Program-made: the position numbers and the translations under genes
Shown: piece after piece, positions 11,901 through 22,330 of the stretch
How the letters are laid out: each line of letters starts with the position of its first letter
Numbering within the stretch: the stretch's first letter is position 1
The notes under the pieces: model-generated
The model's database searches: none
The model's input: only the letters and a program-made list of their open reading frames with translations
What the model was told of the DNA's origin: nothing
From: Batillaria attramentaria
Lineage: Eukaryota; Mollusca; Gastropoda; Batillariidae
DNA: 64,000 nt
Assembly: GCA_018292915.2 (NCBI GenBank)
Contig: JACVVK020000018.1
Coordinates: 1,590,001-1,654,000, forward strand
Reading direction: 5' to 3'

Positions 11901-12106
11901 TCACGCTAGACGATCGTGACGCTGCGGTTCGTGACGTCGCCTTGGCAAGCAGTGACCTGGTGACGGTGACAGACGACAAGGTCGTCTCGGGGCTCGAGCG
12001 CAGGGTTGTCATAGGGATGGGGAAGATGGGGCTGGGCGGAGTGCTAGGGAGGCTGTACTCAATGTCGCGGTGTACAGGTCAGCTTGTGTGGATTGACAGT
12101 CCGTGA
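6233..12106 (+). CDS. NERD-like nuclease / SF1 helicase fusion protein
   Basis: Exons are 6233-7081, 7501-7721, 9132-9310, 10360-10657, 10943-11301 and 11793-12106, all GT-AG and phase-consistent, giving about 739 residues. Near residues 190-215, GDFDVLII is followed by GEVKA, the D...ExK pattern of NERD/PD-(D/E)XK nucleases (D195, E209, K211), then VTRVQKAVKQL. Walker A GPPGTGKT (414-421) is split by an intron. Walker B is VIADEAW (505-511). LRCPP near 558 fits SF1 motif IV, and SRCTGQLVWI just before the stop fits motif VI. Known: such folds bind and cut nucleic acid and hydrolyse ATP. Inferred: a nucleic-acid-processing, possibly antiviral, enzyme; substrate unknown. No signal peptide or membrane segment was seen. 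The start is uncertain: ATG 6233 is in frame, but an acceptor at 6265 could mean exons further upstream. Confidence 0.8.
7171..7333 (-). mobile_element. tRNA-derived SINE S1, full copy
   Basis: On the minus strand it begins GGGAGCCGGGACAGCC and has a tRNA-like A box (TGGTAGAGCGTTGG) and B box (GAGTTCGAATCC). It ends in the S1 tail. The flanks ACAAAATTCGA and ACAAAATACGA look like an 11-bp target duplication with one change. It lies in intron 1 of the NERD-helicase gene. Confidence 0.9.
7501..7721 (+). CDS. NERD-helicase exon 2: linker
   Basis: The acceptor TTAAAAG ending at 7500 is the one that keeps phase 0. Another AG at 7521-7522 would break the frame. The donor is AG|GTGAGA after 7721, phase 2. 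It encodes a Cys-containing linker (VERCLC, SWWRHAVLDNG). The acceptor is weak, so the exact 5' edge is less sure than the exon itself. Confidence 0.65.
7881..8273. mobile_element. Harbinger-like MITE, 393 bp
   Basis: Terminal inverted repeats are AGGCCATTTCACAC at the left and GTGTGACATCGCCT at the right. TAA is duplicated on both sides (7878-7880, 8274-8276), matching the TWA target preference of PIF/Harbinger elements. Internal subrepeats (GAAAACATTGTT / AACAATGTTTTC) are also inverted. It has no coding capacity and lies in an intron of the NERD-helicase gene. Confidence 0.7.
8690..8835. repeat. Long foldback element in intron
   Basis: The left arm ends at about 8757 and the right arm starts at about 8772. 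The inner arms (core ACGGTCGAAATCAACAAAC) match almost perfectly for over 50 nt and the loop is short. It would form a long hairpin in the NERD-helicase pre-mRNA. Confidence 0.8.
8868..8902. repeat. (GA)n microsatellite
   Basis: GA dinucleotides directly downstream of the foldback element. Confidence 0.95.
9132..9310 (+). CDS. NERD-helicase exon 3: start of Walker A
   Basis: The acceptor is GATTTAG and the donor is CCTG|GTATGA after 9310. It encodes a Q-motif-like lead (LTLYPGQLDLANRAG) and then VYLTGPPG. The last Gly codon is shared with the next exon. Confidence 0.8.
9330..9367. repeat. 38-bp perfect palindrome
   Basis: Arms of 19 nt (CAAAGACTATACACGCAGT and its reverse complement) meet with no spacer. 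It lies 20 bases inside the intron that splits Walker A. Confidence 0.9.
9541..9925. repeat. Dispersed repeat R2, copy 1
   Basis: It shares CCCGTAGCCACGC, CCCTGCCATCGATACAGAC, GGGAACCCTCGAA and TTGTCAATCAG...TCTGGCTACA with 45829-46087, same orientation. It contains an internal inverted repeat AATACTCCGACAG / CTGTCGGAGTATT. Confidence 0.65.
10360..10657 (+). CDS. NERD-helicase exon 4: Walker A and Walker B
   Basis: It starts after CAACAAG and completes GTGKT. It carries VLVIKALQWLQQGKDVHLLS (motif Ia region) and YVIADEAW (Walker B). The donor is GG|GTGAGT. Confidence 0.85.
10943..11301 (+). CDS. NERD-helicase exon 5: SF1 motifs III-IV region
   Basis: The acceptor is TTTTGACAG and the donor G|GTATGC. 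It encodes VNLWAAAVRRD, LTTPLRCPPAVV (motif IV-like) and a CERCGH pair of cysteines. Confidence 0.8.
11793..12106 (+). CDS. NERD-helicase exon 6: C-terminal helicase part
   Basis: The acceptor is GTGTCACCAG. It encodes DILILARDPRGDLAVVRGLR, typical of the second RecA-like lobe, and the motif VI-like SRCTGQLVWI just before TGA at 12104-12106. Confidence 0.8.
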
Positions 12107-12265
12107 ACTTTACGGGTATCAACGTTATCACTGTACGGGACATAGAGCGTATACTAATCTATAGGAGGTATGTGTAGCTTCCCTTTGTCTTGTTTGCATG
12201 GTATATGCGAAAATGGATGTTTGAACCAAGTAATTTTATTTTCTGACATTGAAGGCAAAAACTGC

Positions 12266-12271
12266 AATAAA
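12266..12271 (+). terminator. Candidate polyadenylation signal
   Basis: AATAAA lies 160 bases after the NERD-helicase stop, before the GT microsatellite. Position and motif fit; use is unproven. Confidence 0.5.
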
Positions 12272-12291
12272 ATTGCTTACGGTTTTGCAAC

Positions 12292-12293
<2 letters not shown>

Positions 12294-12353
<60 letters not shown>

Positions 12354-12394
12354 AGTGTTAGATATCACGAATGGTGATCATTCCGACACACCGA

Positions 12395-12447
<53 letters not shown>
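12294..12447. repeat. (GT)n, then (CT)n(CA)n microsatellites
   Basis: GT at 12294-12351, then CT passing into CA at 12396-12447, separated by 44 bases of unique DNA. Confidence 0.95.
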
Positions 12448-12449
<2 letters not shown>

Positions 12450-13039
12450 TTGCTGTGTTATAGCACCACTTTATTAAATATTTATCACACAGGGAAATCG
12501 CAGCAAGACGGGATAAAAAGAATTTTGGTAGCTGCAAACATAGTCACAACCGTCAAACAACAGATAACAGAAACAGTAATTGTAAGAAATATACATACCA
12601 GAAAAATACCACAAAGCTAGTCACGAGGTTCACATTGTAAGAATGATCTGCGTCATGAAGAAACATGCATTATATTTAAAGGGCAAATACTAAACAAATA
12701 AAAAATGAAACAGTACAGAGTACAGCCTGTTTAGCCAGATACACTCATGCTGTAGATACACACAGTACGAACCGATACTAAGCTTTTATAACAGCTTTGC
12801 AATACTAGGGAGGAAGTTATCATTGTGAATATCACACCACACCAACAGGCGCTTTTCGGGAAAAAAAGACATCGACGCCCCACAACCCTCGGACAATTTA
12901 TCTAGTTCCTTTAGGTCAGGGGCAGATAAGTCAGACAAATTTTAAAAAATGACACCACTGGCTGGAACACGCGATAAAACAAATCTGACGTAAAATGACG
13001 CGTACTGTGGTGAAAATTAATTGTGTCTAACTTTAGTAG

Positions 13040-13255
13040 TGCGGTGGTTAGCACTTCGGACCATGGGCCGAGAGACCCGGGTTTGAATCCCAGCCGAGGC
13101 AAGCGGGATTTTTTCCGACCTAGGTCAGCTCCTATCCAGAGCGGGTGTGCTATGGCCTCAATGGGGTAGGCTGTTGTGGATGATTACAGGGCCGGCACCG
13201 CAGGTGCCGTATGTCCCGGGCCCGGTTGACGCCGAGATATTTATGACAGAAAGCG
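13040..13255 (+). mobile_element. tRNA-derived SINE S2, copy 1
   Basis: A tRNA-like head has GTGGTTAGCAC (A box) and GGGTTTGAATCCC (B box). The body holds AAGCGGGATTTTTTCCGACC and GTGGATGATTACAGGGCCG. It is shared with 15766-15995. Confidence 0.75.
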
Positions 13256-14539
13256 TGGAATGCGGCAAAGTCACGCAGGACACATGAACCTCCTTCGCAT
13301 CATCATACCATCATCCTCATCCTCGTTCATAATAAAAATTTGCCAAGCTTCCAAGCTCTCCGTAGATTCCATCCATGGCCTGGGAGATACACCATTGCGG
13401 TTAGCGAAGAGTTGGGACGGTCGGAAAAATAAACAAACAAACAAAACGTTTTAGTGTCATAGTTACTTTGTGACCGCCTCCAGTCGACCACGTTGACTTC
13501 TACAGTTTGTCCGAGGTTCTAAGCGAGGCCCCGCTCTTTCCGAAAAATGTTCACTGGCAAAGCCTTTAGCAACGGAACGTAATGTCTATGGCGTAGCATA
13601 TACACGTATTATCGTGTCCTTTCACCATGTGCCATCGCGTACAGGTAGATTACAGTATTACAGTATCTAAAAGCCCTGGGAGGTAAATATAACCGAGATT
13701 CAGCTGGACATGCACCCATAGAACCTACCACTACAAGTTTTGCCTGGACAGATGAATGGCGTGGTAGTGAAAGAAACTTAGAAAAGGCAAACTTATTAAA
13801 TACAGGTGTTACAATTTTAAGGTATAATAAATATGGGCATATGTACAGCAGGAAATTATCAAATTACGTTTACAAGGTGCAGCATCTAGGTTAATATAAT
13901 GATGATCATTGCCTGTTGCCCTTTCCCATGTTCTAATTTCTCGTTACTTTTGTGGTTGCTGCTGACTTTTGTTAAGTATGCGTGCTTATGTACCAAAAAA
14001 AAAAAAAAAAATGGTACGATGCAGTGAGGTACACCCGATGCTGAGGTACGATCATGGGCGAGGCAGTCACCAATAGGCTGTTGCTTCGAAAAAAAAGGTG
14101 AGTAATGTAGGACAGTTTAGGACAACTAACCCTAACACTGACACCAATTCCAACCCTATACCCCAACCCAAACCGTGTTTCATTTTGTTGAATCGCGGTT
14201 TTTTCCCCCTTCTTCTTCTCCCAAACGTGCAGCCTAGTTTTGCTTATCTTGCGCATGCGTATACTTAGGCGTACCTCGGCATGGCGAGTTCCTCGTTGCG
14301 TCGCACCAAGAGGCCCGCGCGAAAAAGGTATCAATCTATTCTCAGTTAACACCACTGCTGACTTTCTCTGGGACCTTCGCGTCACCTGGCTGATCTAGAC
14401 ACTAACTGTTGCTGTTCACCTGCACGTCCCTGTGTTATTTCTTTCTATACAATCAGTCCAGTGCAAAGGTGTTTTTTTTTGTTTTTTGTTTTCCCAATCC
14501 ATTCACTGTTCTCGGGGACCCTCGTGTGACCAGGCTGAA
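13256..14539. other. Intergenic, no gene recognised
   Basis: AT-rich DNA with short homopolymers, including poly-A at 13995-14011. No coding signature or clear repeat boundary was seen. Confidence 0.5.
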
Positions 14540-14824
14540 CTAGACCTTGACCAGATACTGACTGTTGTGGTTCACCTGCACGTCCCCATCATCCCCGTCA
14601 GACACTGAGAGCGCGGATGTCTTGATGTCCACCTTCTGGTCCGACCAGGCCTCGCACACGCACGTGCCGCGCGTGAGGAGCTGCAGCTTGCTTGCTGATT
14701 GGCTGTTGCCTTCCTCGTCAATGACAGTCTCCATAAGCATGTGAAGGAGAGGCACCTCCTCCTCCGTAAGCACTCCTCCGTCCTCCTCGGCTTTGAACGC
14801 TTCCTCAAAGTTGTCGATCTTCAC
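14540..14824 (-). CDS. Aerolysin-like gene exon 5, acidic C-terminus
   Basis: The acceptor is TCTCAAG. It encodes about 94 residues rich in Glu and Asp and ends with TAG at 14540-14542. Confidence 0.6.
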   Translation of the reverse strand: MKIDNFEEAFKAEEDGGVLTEEEVPLLHMLMETVIDEEGNSQSASKLQLLTRGTCVCEAWSDQKVDIKTSALSVSDGDDGDVQVNHNSQYLVKV

Positions 14825-16961
14825 CTTGAGATAAAGAACAAAAAAGCAGGTATTGACCTTATGAAAAGAAATGAAGTCTTCACCTTGAGGAAAGAAAATG
14901 AAGTGTTTGCCACCACGGGAAAAAATACGTCTCGATGAGCATCTGTTATGCTGGAAATATTGGTTACAAATAGGGAAAAAATGTACTGATCACTCTTTCA
15001 CGTTTGATATGGTCTGTTTTTATGCTTGGGTCTGACTGCTTCAAAGACTGAAGCTCCTGACGCCAGATAAACTACGCCGCAGATATGGGGAAATTTTCCG
15101 TACGTTTGCTATGATAAAAACGTGATAATTCGGTCATATGATACCTCCAGAGGCATATATAGAGAGACAGCAAACAAAGGCAGTTTCGGAACTTAGACTC
15201 ACTTCTGACTTAGACTCCTTAAATAACTGACGCGTTGCTGTCCAAATGATTTTACTCTTTCATGTAAGCTACTTGATAACGTTATTGGGTGGTTTTAGCA
15301 GAAGATCTGAGCAAGCCAGCATCTGAAACTGGGAAGTGCAGAATCATGAATTTCGAAATTTGACATTGCAACTTAAAGCCTACATCAGTACTTTGTTTGG
15401 GGCAAAAATACCTGTTTCCCATTTTTGCGTACCTTGTTTCAAAACGCTTGATGGTCATTTGGAGGCAGAATGAGGGCTGAGAGTTGTGCTATTTGAAATT
15501 TAAACAGCGGCCTGGTTCCTAGGGTAGCAAAGGGTAGCAGCTGCAAGAGCAAGCTTCCTGTCTCTTTAATTATGTATGTCTCTGATACCTCGTAAGCCGT
15601 GCCGTTGTCGGAACGCCTCTTGAAGTAGACGGGCAGGACGCCGTTCGGGAGTAGCAGTGTAGTGCGCACTTCGAAGTCAATCACACGACTCTCCTTGCGA
15701 GCTAAAAGCTGTGCATGGGCTCTCCACGACGGCATGACCTCCACCTGTAATGCACCAGATTAACCGGCCCCCGTAGTAGTGCAGCGGATAGCACTTCTGA
15801 CCATGGACCGGGAGACCCGGCCGAAGCAAGCGGGATTTTTCCCACCTAGGTCGGCTCTTACCCAGAGCCCAATGGGGAGGCTCATGACACACAGCCAATA
15901 TTCACCCACTTAACGGGTGCGACTTTGAGGGTACATTGTACTTCCCTTGTAATGACACATCTCCTGATGTGGATGATTACACGGCCGGCACCAACAACAC
16001 CCCAAACAACAACAACAACAGCAACAACAAACAAACAACAACAATAACAACAACAGCAAACAAACAACAAACACACACTAGATTAAAAATCCTAGAAGGG
16101 CACCGATAAAATGTACGATATAATCAGTTTAGTAACGGTGAGGACGATCTCTTTCAGGTAGTTAGCTGTCAAGGTGGCCGAATAAACCCACGACAGATTT
16201 CAGTCCCGTTATCACCATAACCCTTTGCCATCATCATCATCAAGCATTGCATGTCTGTGTATCACCGAGTCATTCTTGCTCATCACCTGCGAATTGACCT
16301 CCCACTCCAAGATCTCCTTGATGATGTTGCCCTTGACCTTTGTGACCTTGATGCTCGTGTCACGACCCGCCCGGAAGTGGAGAAATTTGCTGGGGACGGT
16401 GATGTCAACGTCCACAGCGGTGCCGATGGTGTAGCATTGGGACAGTTCCACTGCCACCCAAGTGGTCGTCTGCCGAGTGCCGCGAAAGGTGTGGGTCTGC
16501 TTTGTGTCAGATCTGGGATGACACGAGTGACAGCATTATGAGCCCATTGACAACCAGAACAGTCCATCCCCGGACTCATCTTAATCTCTTTGTTTCCTCG
16601 TGAACAGTGTCATTCGGTAGAATCTAATGAAGCAGGACTCTGGCACCTCTCTGGCAAAATTACGCCGGGATCTGCCGAAAGACTGTGTTATTCAATTTGT
16701 AGCATGGTTTCATACGGTTTGTTTTAATCCCAATCCGTAATTTATTTCATCGGCAACCATGCCTTATGCAAGTATGGGTCTACAGCGAGGGCTTTTCAAA
16801 GATGGATCGAGTTACTAGAAAAACCTTTAGTTCACCTGTTTTCAAAGTCTGCCGCATGGAGAGGAACCCAGCGCATTCCAGTCTTGATGCTTCCCCAGTC
16901 TGTCTCGTAGGTGCGGTTGTCTGGTCGGATCTCAAATCTGAAACATCAGATGCACCTCGCG

Positions 16962-17010
<49 letters not shown>

Positions 17011-17426
17011 ACAGCCAGTGACAAAATAAATGCACAAGCACATACTTCGCAAAGTGAACTTTTTCTGTTTTCAAAATCACCACACACATACACTCTATCT
17101 TTATCACGGTGTTTGGCAATATTTTATTTTATGTCTGTTTTTTTTTTTCATAATTATGAAAACGGACAAAAAGACAAACACAGTCCGCTGATTTACGAAT
17201 ACCACCACCACCAACAACAACAACAGTAGCAGCAACAACAACAACAACCGCACAAAACCTACTTCGACACGTGATGGTCAAGGGTCAGTGCTTTCCAGTC
17301 AACATCACAGACATAGTCGTTTTCATCCAGCATCCAGCGACGCATGAAGTTAGACCGCTTCTTCAGAATCCGCCATGCGTGACGTCTGATGACGTCATCC
17401 AGCTCCAGCACAGACGTTGTCGTCAT
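14540..17426 (-). CDS. ETX/MTX2 (aerolysin-type) family protein
   Basis: Five minus-strand exons (17426-17263, 16937-16836, 16512-16287, 15744-15589, 14824-14540) have GT-AG sites and matching phases, giving about 310 residues and a TAG stop. Exons 3 and 4 encode alternating Ser/Thr-rich beta strands, a stretch ending in a glycine-plus-VDVDITVPS turn, then VEVMPSWRAHAQ. This fits the insertion-loop-to-strand pattern of the ETX/MTX2 fold. The acidic last exon is not part of that pattern. Known: relatives form oligomeric beta-barrel pores, and animals use such proteins in defence, digestion or egg protection. Here function is inferred only. There is no obvious signal peptide, so export is uncertain. 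No frame breaks were seen. It could instead be a non-pore-forming relative. Confidence 0.6.
15589..15744 (-). CDS. Aerolysin-like gene exon 4
   Basis: The acceptor is CATTACAG and the donor GAG|GTATCA, exactly 52 codons. It encodes the strand after the putative insertion loop. Confidence 0.65.
15766..15995 (+). mobile_element. tRNA-derived SINE S2, copy 2
   Basis: It shares the head (AGTAGTGCAGCGGATAGCAC), GAAGCAAGCGGGATTTTTCC and GTGGATGATTACACGGCCGG with 13040-13255. It contains an extra inner segment, and the B box is damaged. It lies in an intron of the aerolysin-like gene. Confidence 0.75.
16287..16512 (-). CDS. Aerolysin-like gene exon 3, beta-strand core
   Basis: The acceptor is TCCCAG and the donor CAG|GTGATG. 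It encodes Thr-rich alternating strands, the feature that most suggests the ETX/MTX2 family. Confidence 0.65.
16836..16937 (-). CDS. Aerolysin-like gene exon 2
   Basis: The acceptor is TTTCAG and the donor AG|GTGAAC. It is short and rich in Trp, Asp and Arg. Phase fits both neighbours. Confidence 0.6.
16967..17006. repeat. (GA)n microsatellite
   Basis: GA dinucleotides in the intron between exons 1 and 2 of the aerolysin-like gene. Confidence 0.95.
17263..17426 (-). CDS. Aerolysin-like gene exon 1
   Basis: Starts at ATG (17426-17424) and ends in phase 2 before GTAGGT. It encodes a basic N-terminal helix with many Arg and Trp residues. An upstream untranslated exon is possible. Confidence 0.6.
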
Positions 17427-17501
17427 GGCGTCGGTGAGAACTACAGAAAGATGACCTTGAACCTGAAAGTTGATTTATGGTAGTTACGAGTCACCGAACG
17501 G

Positions 17502-17571
<70 letters not shown>
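17502..17571. repeat. (CA)n microsatellite
   Basis: Uninterrupted CA dinucleotides just upstream of the aerolysin-like gene start. Confidence 0.95.
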
Positions 17572-17574
<3 letters not shown>

Positions 17575-17752
17575 GACACCTGTTTCATTTGTATTGACAA
17601 ACGCCCTCTTTCTCTCTCTTGCCAAAACACCGACATAAATCAGAAAACAGAAAATCGAAGGATTTTCCCACTCCGCGAGACCACCTTAGGACATCTGTTG
17701 CCCACACTGATATAAACGAGTTCCTTTTTGTTTGTTTCTTGGTGTTGGTGGA

Positions 17753-17786
<34 letters not shown>

Positions 17787-17787
<1 letters not shown>

Positions 17788-17970
17788 GGGGAGCCGGTGT
17801 AACTCAGCGGCACGAATGACACCGCGGCACTTCCAGCCTTAAGCTGCATTTACCCCGGACACTTTTCGCATATGCAGAAAGCGGCCCGAGTCAATGAGGC
17901 TTCATCCAACTTCTGACTTTTTCCTTGTTGCCCCAGCAATCTTGATATCACCCGTATGTGATGGATAAGG
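17787..17970 (+). mobile_element. Old, diverged SINE S1 copy
   Basis: It starts GGGGAGCCGGTGTAACTCAG after a CT tract. It keeps TTGTTGCCCCAGCAATCTTG and GATATCACCCGTATGTGATG from the S1 body but has lost most of the head. Confidence 0.55.
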
Positions 17971-18347
17971 ACGATAACCGCGAAAACAGCCAGATAACCA
18001 CCCAATCATGACCCCGCAAACAGTCAACCAACTAACCAGTCATAACCCCACAACCAACCAACCAACCAACCAACCAACGAAATCGTGGCCCATCTGCCTT
18101 TTCGAGAATGGAGCAATTTCTCCTGTGTATACACGATCATTTCTGTCGAGGCCAGCCGGACTATATTGCCAGCTGGCACGGTAAGTGGTCGCATGAAAAA
18201 TGCCACTTAGTAGATAATTTCACCGCATATCATCCGCTGATGACAGTTAAATGTAGGGATCCCGGACGTTTTTACACAATTAATACTGTCCTCATCAGCA
18301 CACTAGACGCTAGGCAGAAATTCCTCGTGCACTGTTGAGCAGTCTGA

Positions 18348-18390
<43 letters not shown>

Positions 18391-19864
18391 CATGTTGTCG
18401 TGTGTGGGTGGTGTGTGTGTGTGTGTGTGTGTCCTCCCCCCCCCCCCCCCCCGAACTACTTTTCTGTAGAGCGAGAATAATCTGGACAGCCTTCCGTACA
18501 TGGAAAGGCTGGGCCTTTGAGTCGATAAATTTCACGCGGTGTGCAAAATCGCTGTGTCTGCGTGTTTAAAAGCCGTTACAGCGTAGCTGCAACAGGTGCT
18601 GATGTTGTCACGGTTGGTTTACGATGATCTAGATAAGAGCGACGTATAGCGCAGTGCGTGTATAACACGCCGACCGACAACACTTTTGTTTTGTAATTTA
18701 GACGTGACAAAATTTAGCACATATACCTAGTACAGCAGCGGTAAAGAAGACAACTACATGTGTAAATCTATATCGAATCATTTATACACTGCATACATGG
18801 AGAACTACCGGCAGCATTATTTTGCTGGTGATGAGAACATCTTACAAGTCTAATGTCCTTGTTTCGCGAGATTTGTTTTCCTGTTTGTACAGCATTCGGC
18901 AGAATTACGTGGAAGGCACCTGGCATCTGGCGCGAGAAAAAGAAAAAACCAGTTCGAGGCACCGCGTTCCGTCTTTGCAAGTTGCAAAACGAAACAAAAC
19001 CAAACAAAACAAAACCTTGCATTAAACAACAAAACAAACCCAAAACCGAAACAGCCGCAGCAGCAGCAGCAAGAAGAAGAAGAAGAAGACAACAACAATT
19101 AAAAAAAAAAAAAAAAAAAAACACTCACACGGGGCACCGAGTTTCGTCTTTGTACGATGACAAACAACCACCCAACCAAAAGAAATCTCACTGTGTTTTC
19201 CTTTGGCGTCGCGCTGTGTATGACAAACTATGCGAGGCGTTGTTCCCGTCTGTGTGCTGGCGTTTGTAGCAGCGCAAGTGTAACTGTGTAAACGAAACCT
19301 CTGCATGGCAGCTTTGTTTGCGAATAGAACTGCCATGAATCAGCGGAGCGTGCAGCGTGATGCTGTAATTAAGTTTTCTCTGATGTATACGTTTGATAAG
19401 AGGAGTAGGTCACGGCGGCATGACTCTCACTCGAAGTCCCTCATGGTCTGCTGTGATCCAAATTTTCTCACTGACATCGCGAACTCTGGGGGGCTGTCTT
19501 TATTGAGCAGAAAAAGGCAAATATTACCATGCTGGCCCAAGCAGGCTGAATTTGTAATCTAACAGGGAAGTAATAATGGTGCTAATAAATAATAGGTGCA
19601 ACAACACAGAGCTGGTACACATTGTGCTCTGCTGGCGGCCTAGGACAACAGAAATACCTGGCGGCTGCTAGAGGACAAACAAACCGTGCGCCGTAGGAAA
19701 AGCACAACGCTTTCCGCCACGCGTGTTGGGTTTAATTCGCAGCGCTTTGATCCGATCAATGGGGTACGGCTCCCGTGTAATACACATTATTATTATTATT
19801 ATTGTGAAAAGTCGGCTTTTTCGATGTGTACAGGCCATACTGTGCAGGCGTAAGGACACAAATT
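17971..19864. other. Intergenic, no gene recognised
   Basis: It contains a CCAA-type run near 18050-18076, GT microsatellites at 18351-18434 with a poly-C run, and A-rich DNA near 19000-19125. No coding signature seen. Confidence 0.5.
18351..18434. repeat. (GT)n microsatellite pair
   Basis: Two GT runs separated by a short unique stretch, followed by poly-C. Confidence 0.9.
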
Positions 19865-19875
19865 GAGAGTAGGTT

Positions 19876-20439
19876 CAGCTGTTGAACACCATCAAGAAAA
19901 CTCTGCAAGACCTCTCAAGACGATCAACCATCGCTCTCCAGTGGATCCCATCCCACTGCGGGATCATCGGGAATGAGAAGGCTGATGCTCTCTCCAAAGC
20001 GGGCAGCAAAATGCAGCAGTTCAACCACCCAGTGACCTACAGAGAGGCCAAAATCATCATCCACAACAACTTCCGCACTCAGTGGAAGAGAAGGCTGGGC
20101 GTCGATGACAGTATTGACCCAATCCACCAACTCCAGAGACACCAGCAAACCATCCTCTTCAGACTGAGAACCGGACACTGCAGACTACTGAGCCACCTCA
20201 ACAGAATCAGAATTGCCCACACCGATGAATGCCCGTGCGGCACTGGACCCCAAACACCTGAACATATCCTCCAACACTGCCCAACATACCAAGCCCTGCG
20301 ACGTCAAACCTGGCCCGAGGGAGCAGAACTGAGGGAACAGCTATGGGGAAGCCGTCAGGACCTGGAGAAGACAGCGGGATTCGTCACGACATCAGAAATT
20401 GTGATCTGACGCGGCCAAGCTTCGAACGCAGAAGAAGAA
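19876..20439 (+). mobile_element. RNase H-bearing LINE, 5'-truncated insertion
   Basis: An open frame to the TGA near 20407-20409 encodes LQWIPSHCGIIGNEKADALS, the C-terminal part of a LINE RNase H domain, then a Cys/His-rich zinc-binding end (CPCGTGPQTPEHILQHCP). This combination fits I-group (Jockey/I superfamily) LINEs. The 3' end is a short (GAA)n tail. The 11-bp direct repeat GAGAGTAGGTT flanks it at 19865-19875 and 20440-20450. The frame is still open, so the insertion is probably young. Confidence 0.85.
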
Positions 20440-21862
20440 GAGAGTAGGTTAAATTTTGGTGTTTACTTGAAGGACCACGTCTGGCGAGTGTTCTGGTTTG
20501 TAGTGACTTTTATTGTCACGATAATGCACGTTTTTTCGTGGTTGTTGTATTTGTAGGGCAAGGTGCATGCCAGGGTGTTACAACAGGAGGCAAACTGCCA
20601 GTGAAGCTGGGACTTTTTGCGCAGATGGCAAGCAGAGGTGAAGCGAATGGATTTGGGTGTAGTGGCTTTCTGGCCTCAACAGAAAGCAGACTCGCATTAC
20701 TCCAGTGAGGCCTGAGCGGAAAGGAGACATTCGACTTTTTTTTATAAAAGCTCCTGTCAGGCACGTGCCCTTCAATGGTAATTTTGTTTCTAGATTGAAG
20801 CAATTTTAGGGGTGACTATGATACCTGAGGGTTAATAAGGAATATATTATAGGCATTTTGAGGCCTCTGCATCTGTGGTACGAAGCCTGCCGAGATGATT
20901 ACCCATGACAGGGGCGCCGGCCCCTTCCCCCCCCCCCTCCCCCTACCCCTCTTCCTGCTCTCTCCCTCATGCCACCCAACAGAGAACTCAGTTTAGCCGT
21001 TGCATGAAATATCAAAACGACGGCAGAAAGTCGTCTGAATCCCCCCCTTCCCCCCCCCCACCCCGCTTTTCGCTTTCTCCGGGCAACGTCCTTCATTTCA
21101 CTGGCTCACTGGTTCGGAAAGGTTTTTGTCTGTGCAGCGACTGAACGCAGCCGCACCCCCACCCCCTCCTCCCGCTTTTCACTTTCTCCGGACAACGTCC
21201 TTCCTTTCAGTGGCTCTGGCGGTTCCCCCCTCTGAGATTCTGCCCCCCCCCTCCCCCCAACATCTTCCGGCGCCCCTGCATGAGTATGTGTGCAACACTG
21301 CTGCAGCATTGAACACAGAAGTAACGCGTGTAGTACAAAGACCCATTGAAAAATGAGAGAAACACACCCAGCATATCACACACCCTAGCCGACAAGCGTC
21401 TATTATATCGTTATGGAACAGCTGGCATTTCACGTACAAATGTCAGTCTCATTCATGCGGAGAAAACACACCGTTGGGTCAGGCTGGGGGACTATACAGT
21501 TAAATGCTACTGTTTCTGTGTTAACAGTCAATTTTCCCCTTTGCTGTGCGAACTTATCGTGAAAGCAAGCTGCTCTCGAAATACAATACGCTGATATGGT
21601 ATGCAGTGTACCACGTCGCTACACGGTGCTCGGATTTCAAAATCACATGATTGCATCGTTTGTATGCGATAGCAGTCGAATTTAACAATGGAGTTACTTC
21701 CCGTGACAGGGCAGAGTAACTGATTTGAAAAGGTAGATAATCAGATTAATTTAACGATTTTCCGCCGAGAAGTCACGCAGTGGGAGGTAATATAGAAACA
21801 ACTTAAAAATGGACAAAAACACCATACAAAAAACAACAGCAACAACAACAACAACAAAACAA

Positions 21863-21863
21863 G

Positions 21864-21929
<66 letters not shown>
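21863..21929. repeat. (AC)n microsatellite
   Basis: Uninterrupted AC dinucleotides. Confidence 0.95.
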
Positions 21930-21930
<1 letters not shown>

Positions 21931-21973
21931 CCGAACGGTAAAAAAATCAAAACAAAACAAAACATGACCACAT

Positions 21974-22040
21974 GGTGGCCGAACCAACCACCTCCCCGTT
22001 ATCAGAACAGGGATCTTACCAACTAAGCTAACAGGCCTTC
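21974..22040 (-). mobile_element. tRNA-like SINE head, degenerate
   Basis: On the minus strand, GCCTGTTAGCTTAGTTGGTA gives an A box and GGTTGGTTCGGCC a damaged B box. The anticodon-loop region resembles tRNA-Ile. The stems are imperfect, so it is a tRNA-derived repeat rather than a working tRNA. Confidence 0.45.
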
Positions 22041-22129
22041 CCGAACTCGATGAAAAATAACGACCACGTATGTAGAGGCTAAACGCAATCCTCTCAACAA
22101 CGCTCTCAACGTAAATTCGACTCGATTTG

Positions 22130-22330
22130 GTAAGGAAACCCCCCACCAAATTCCTGCCCACCGAGGATTTCAACCTGCGCCTCAGGATCCGCGGAGGCCT
22201 CAGAACCCTTAACCAGTCTACCGTTCAGCCCGAAAAGTCAGGTGCTCTCTGGTGCAAAGCACCGATTCGGGACAGGCTACCTCAAGTTGGAGGTGGACTT
22301 TTCGGGCTGAAGCAAGAACTGTTAGCCACT
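22130..22330 (-). mobile_element. Second tRNA-like repeat with inverted ends
   Basis: A minus-strand tRNA-like segment (GGTAGACTGGTTAAGG, later GGTTGAAATCC) lies next to an inverted pair TTCAGCCCGAAAAGTC / GACTTTTCGGGCTGAA near 22224 and 22300. Probably overlapping SINE debris. Confidence 0.4.
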
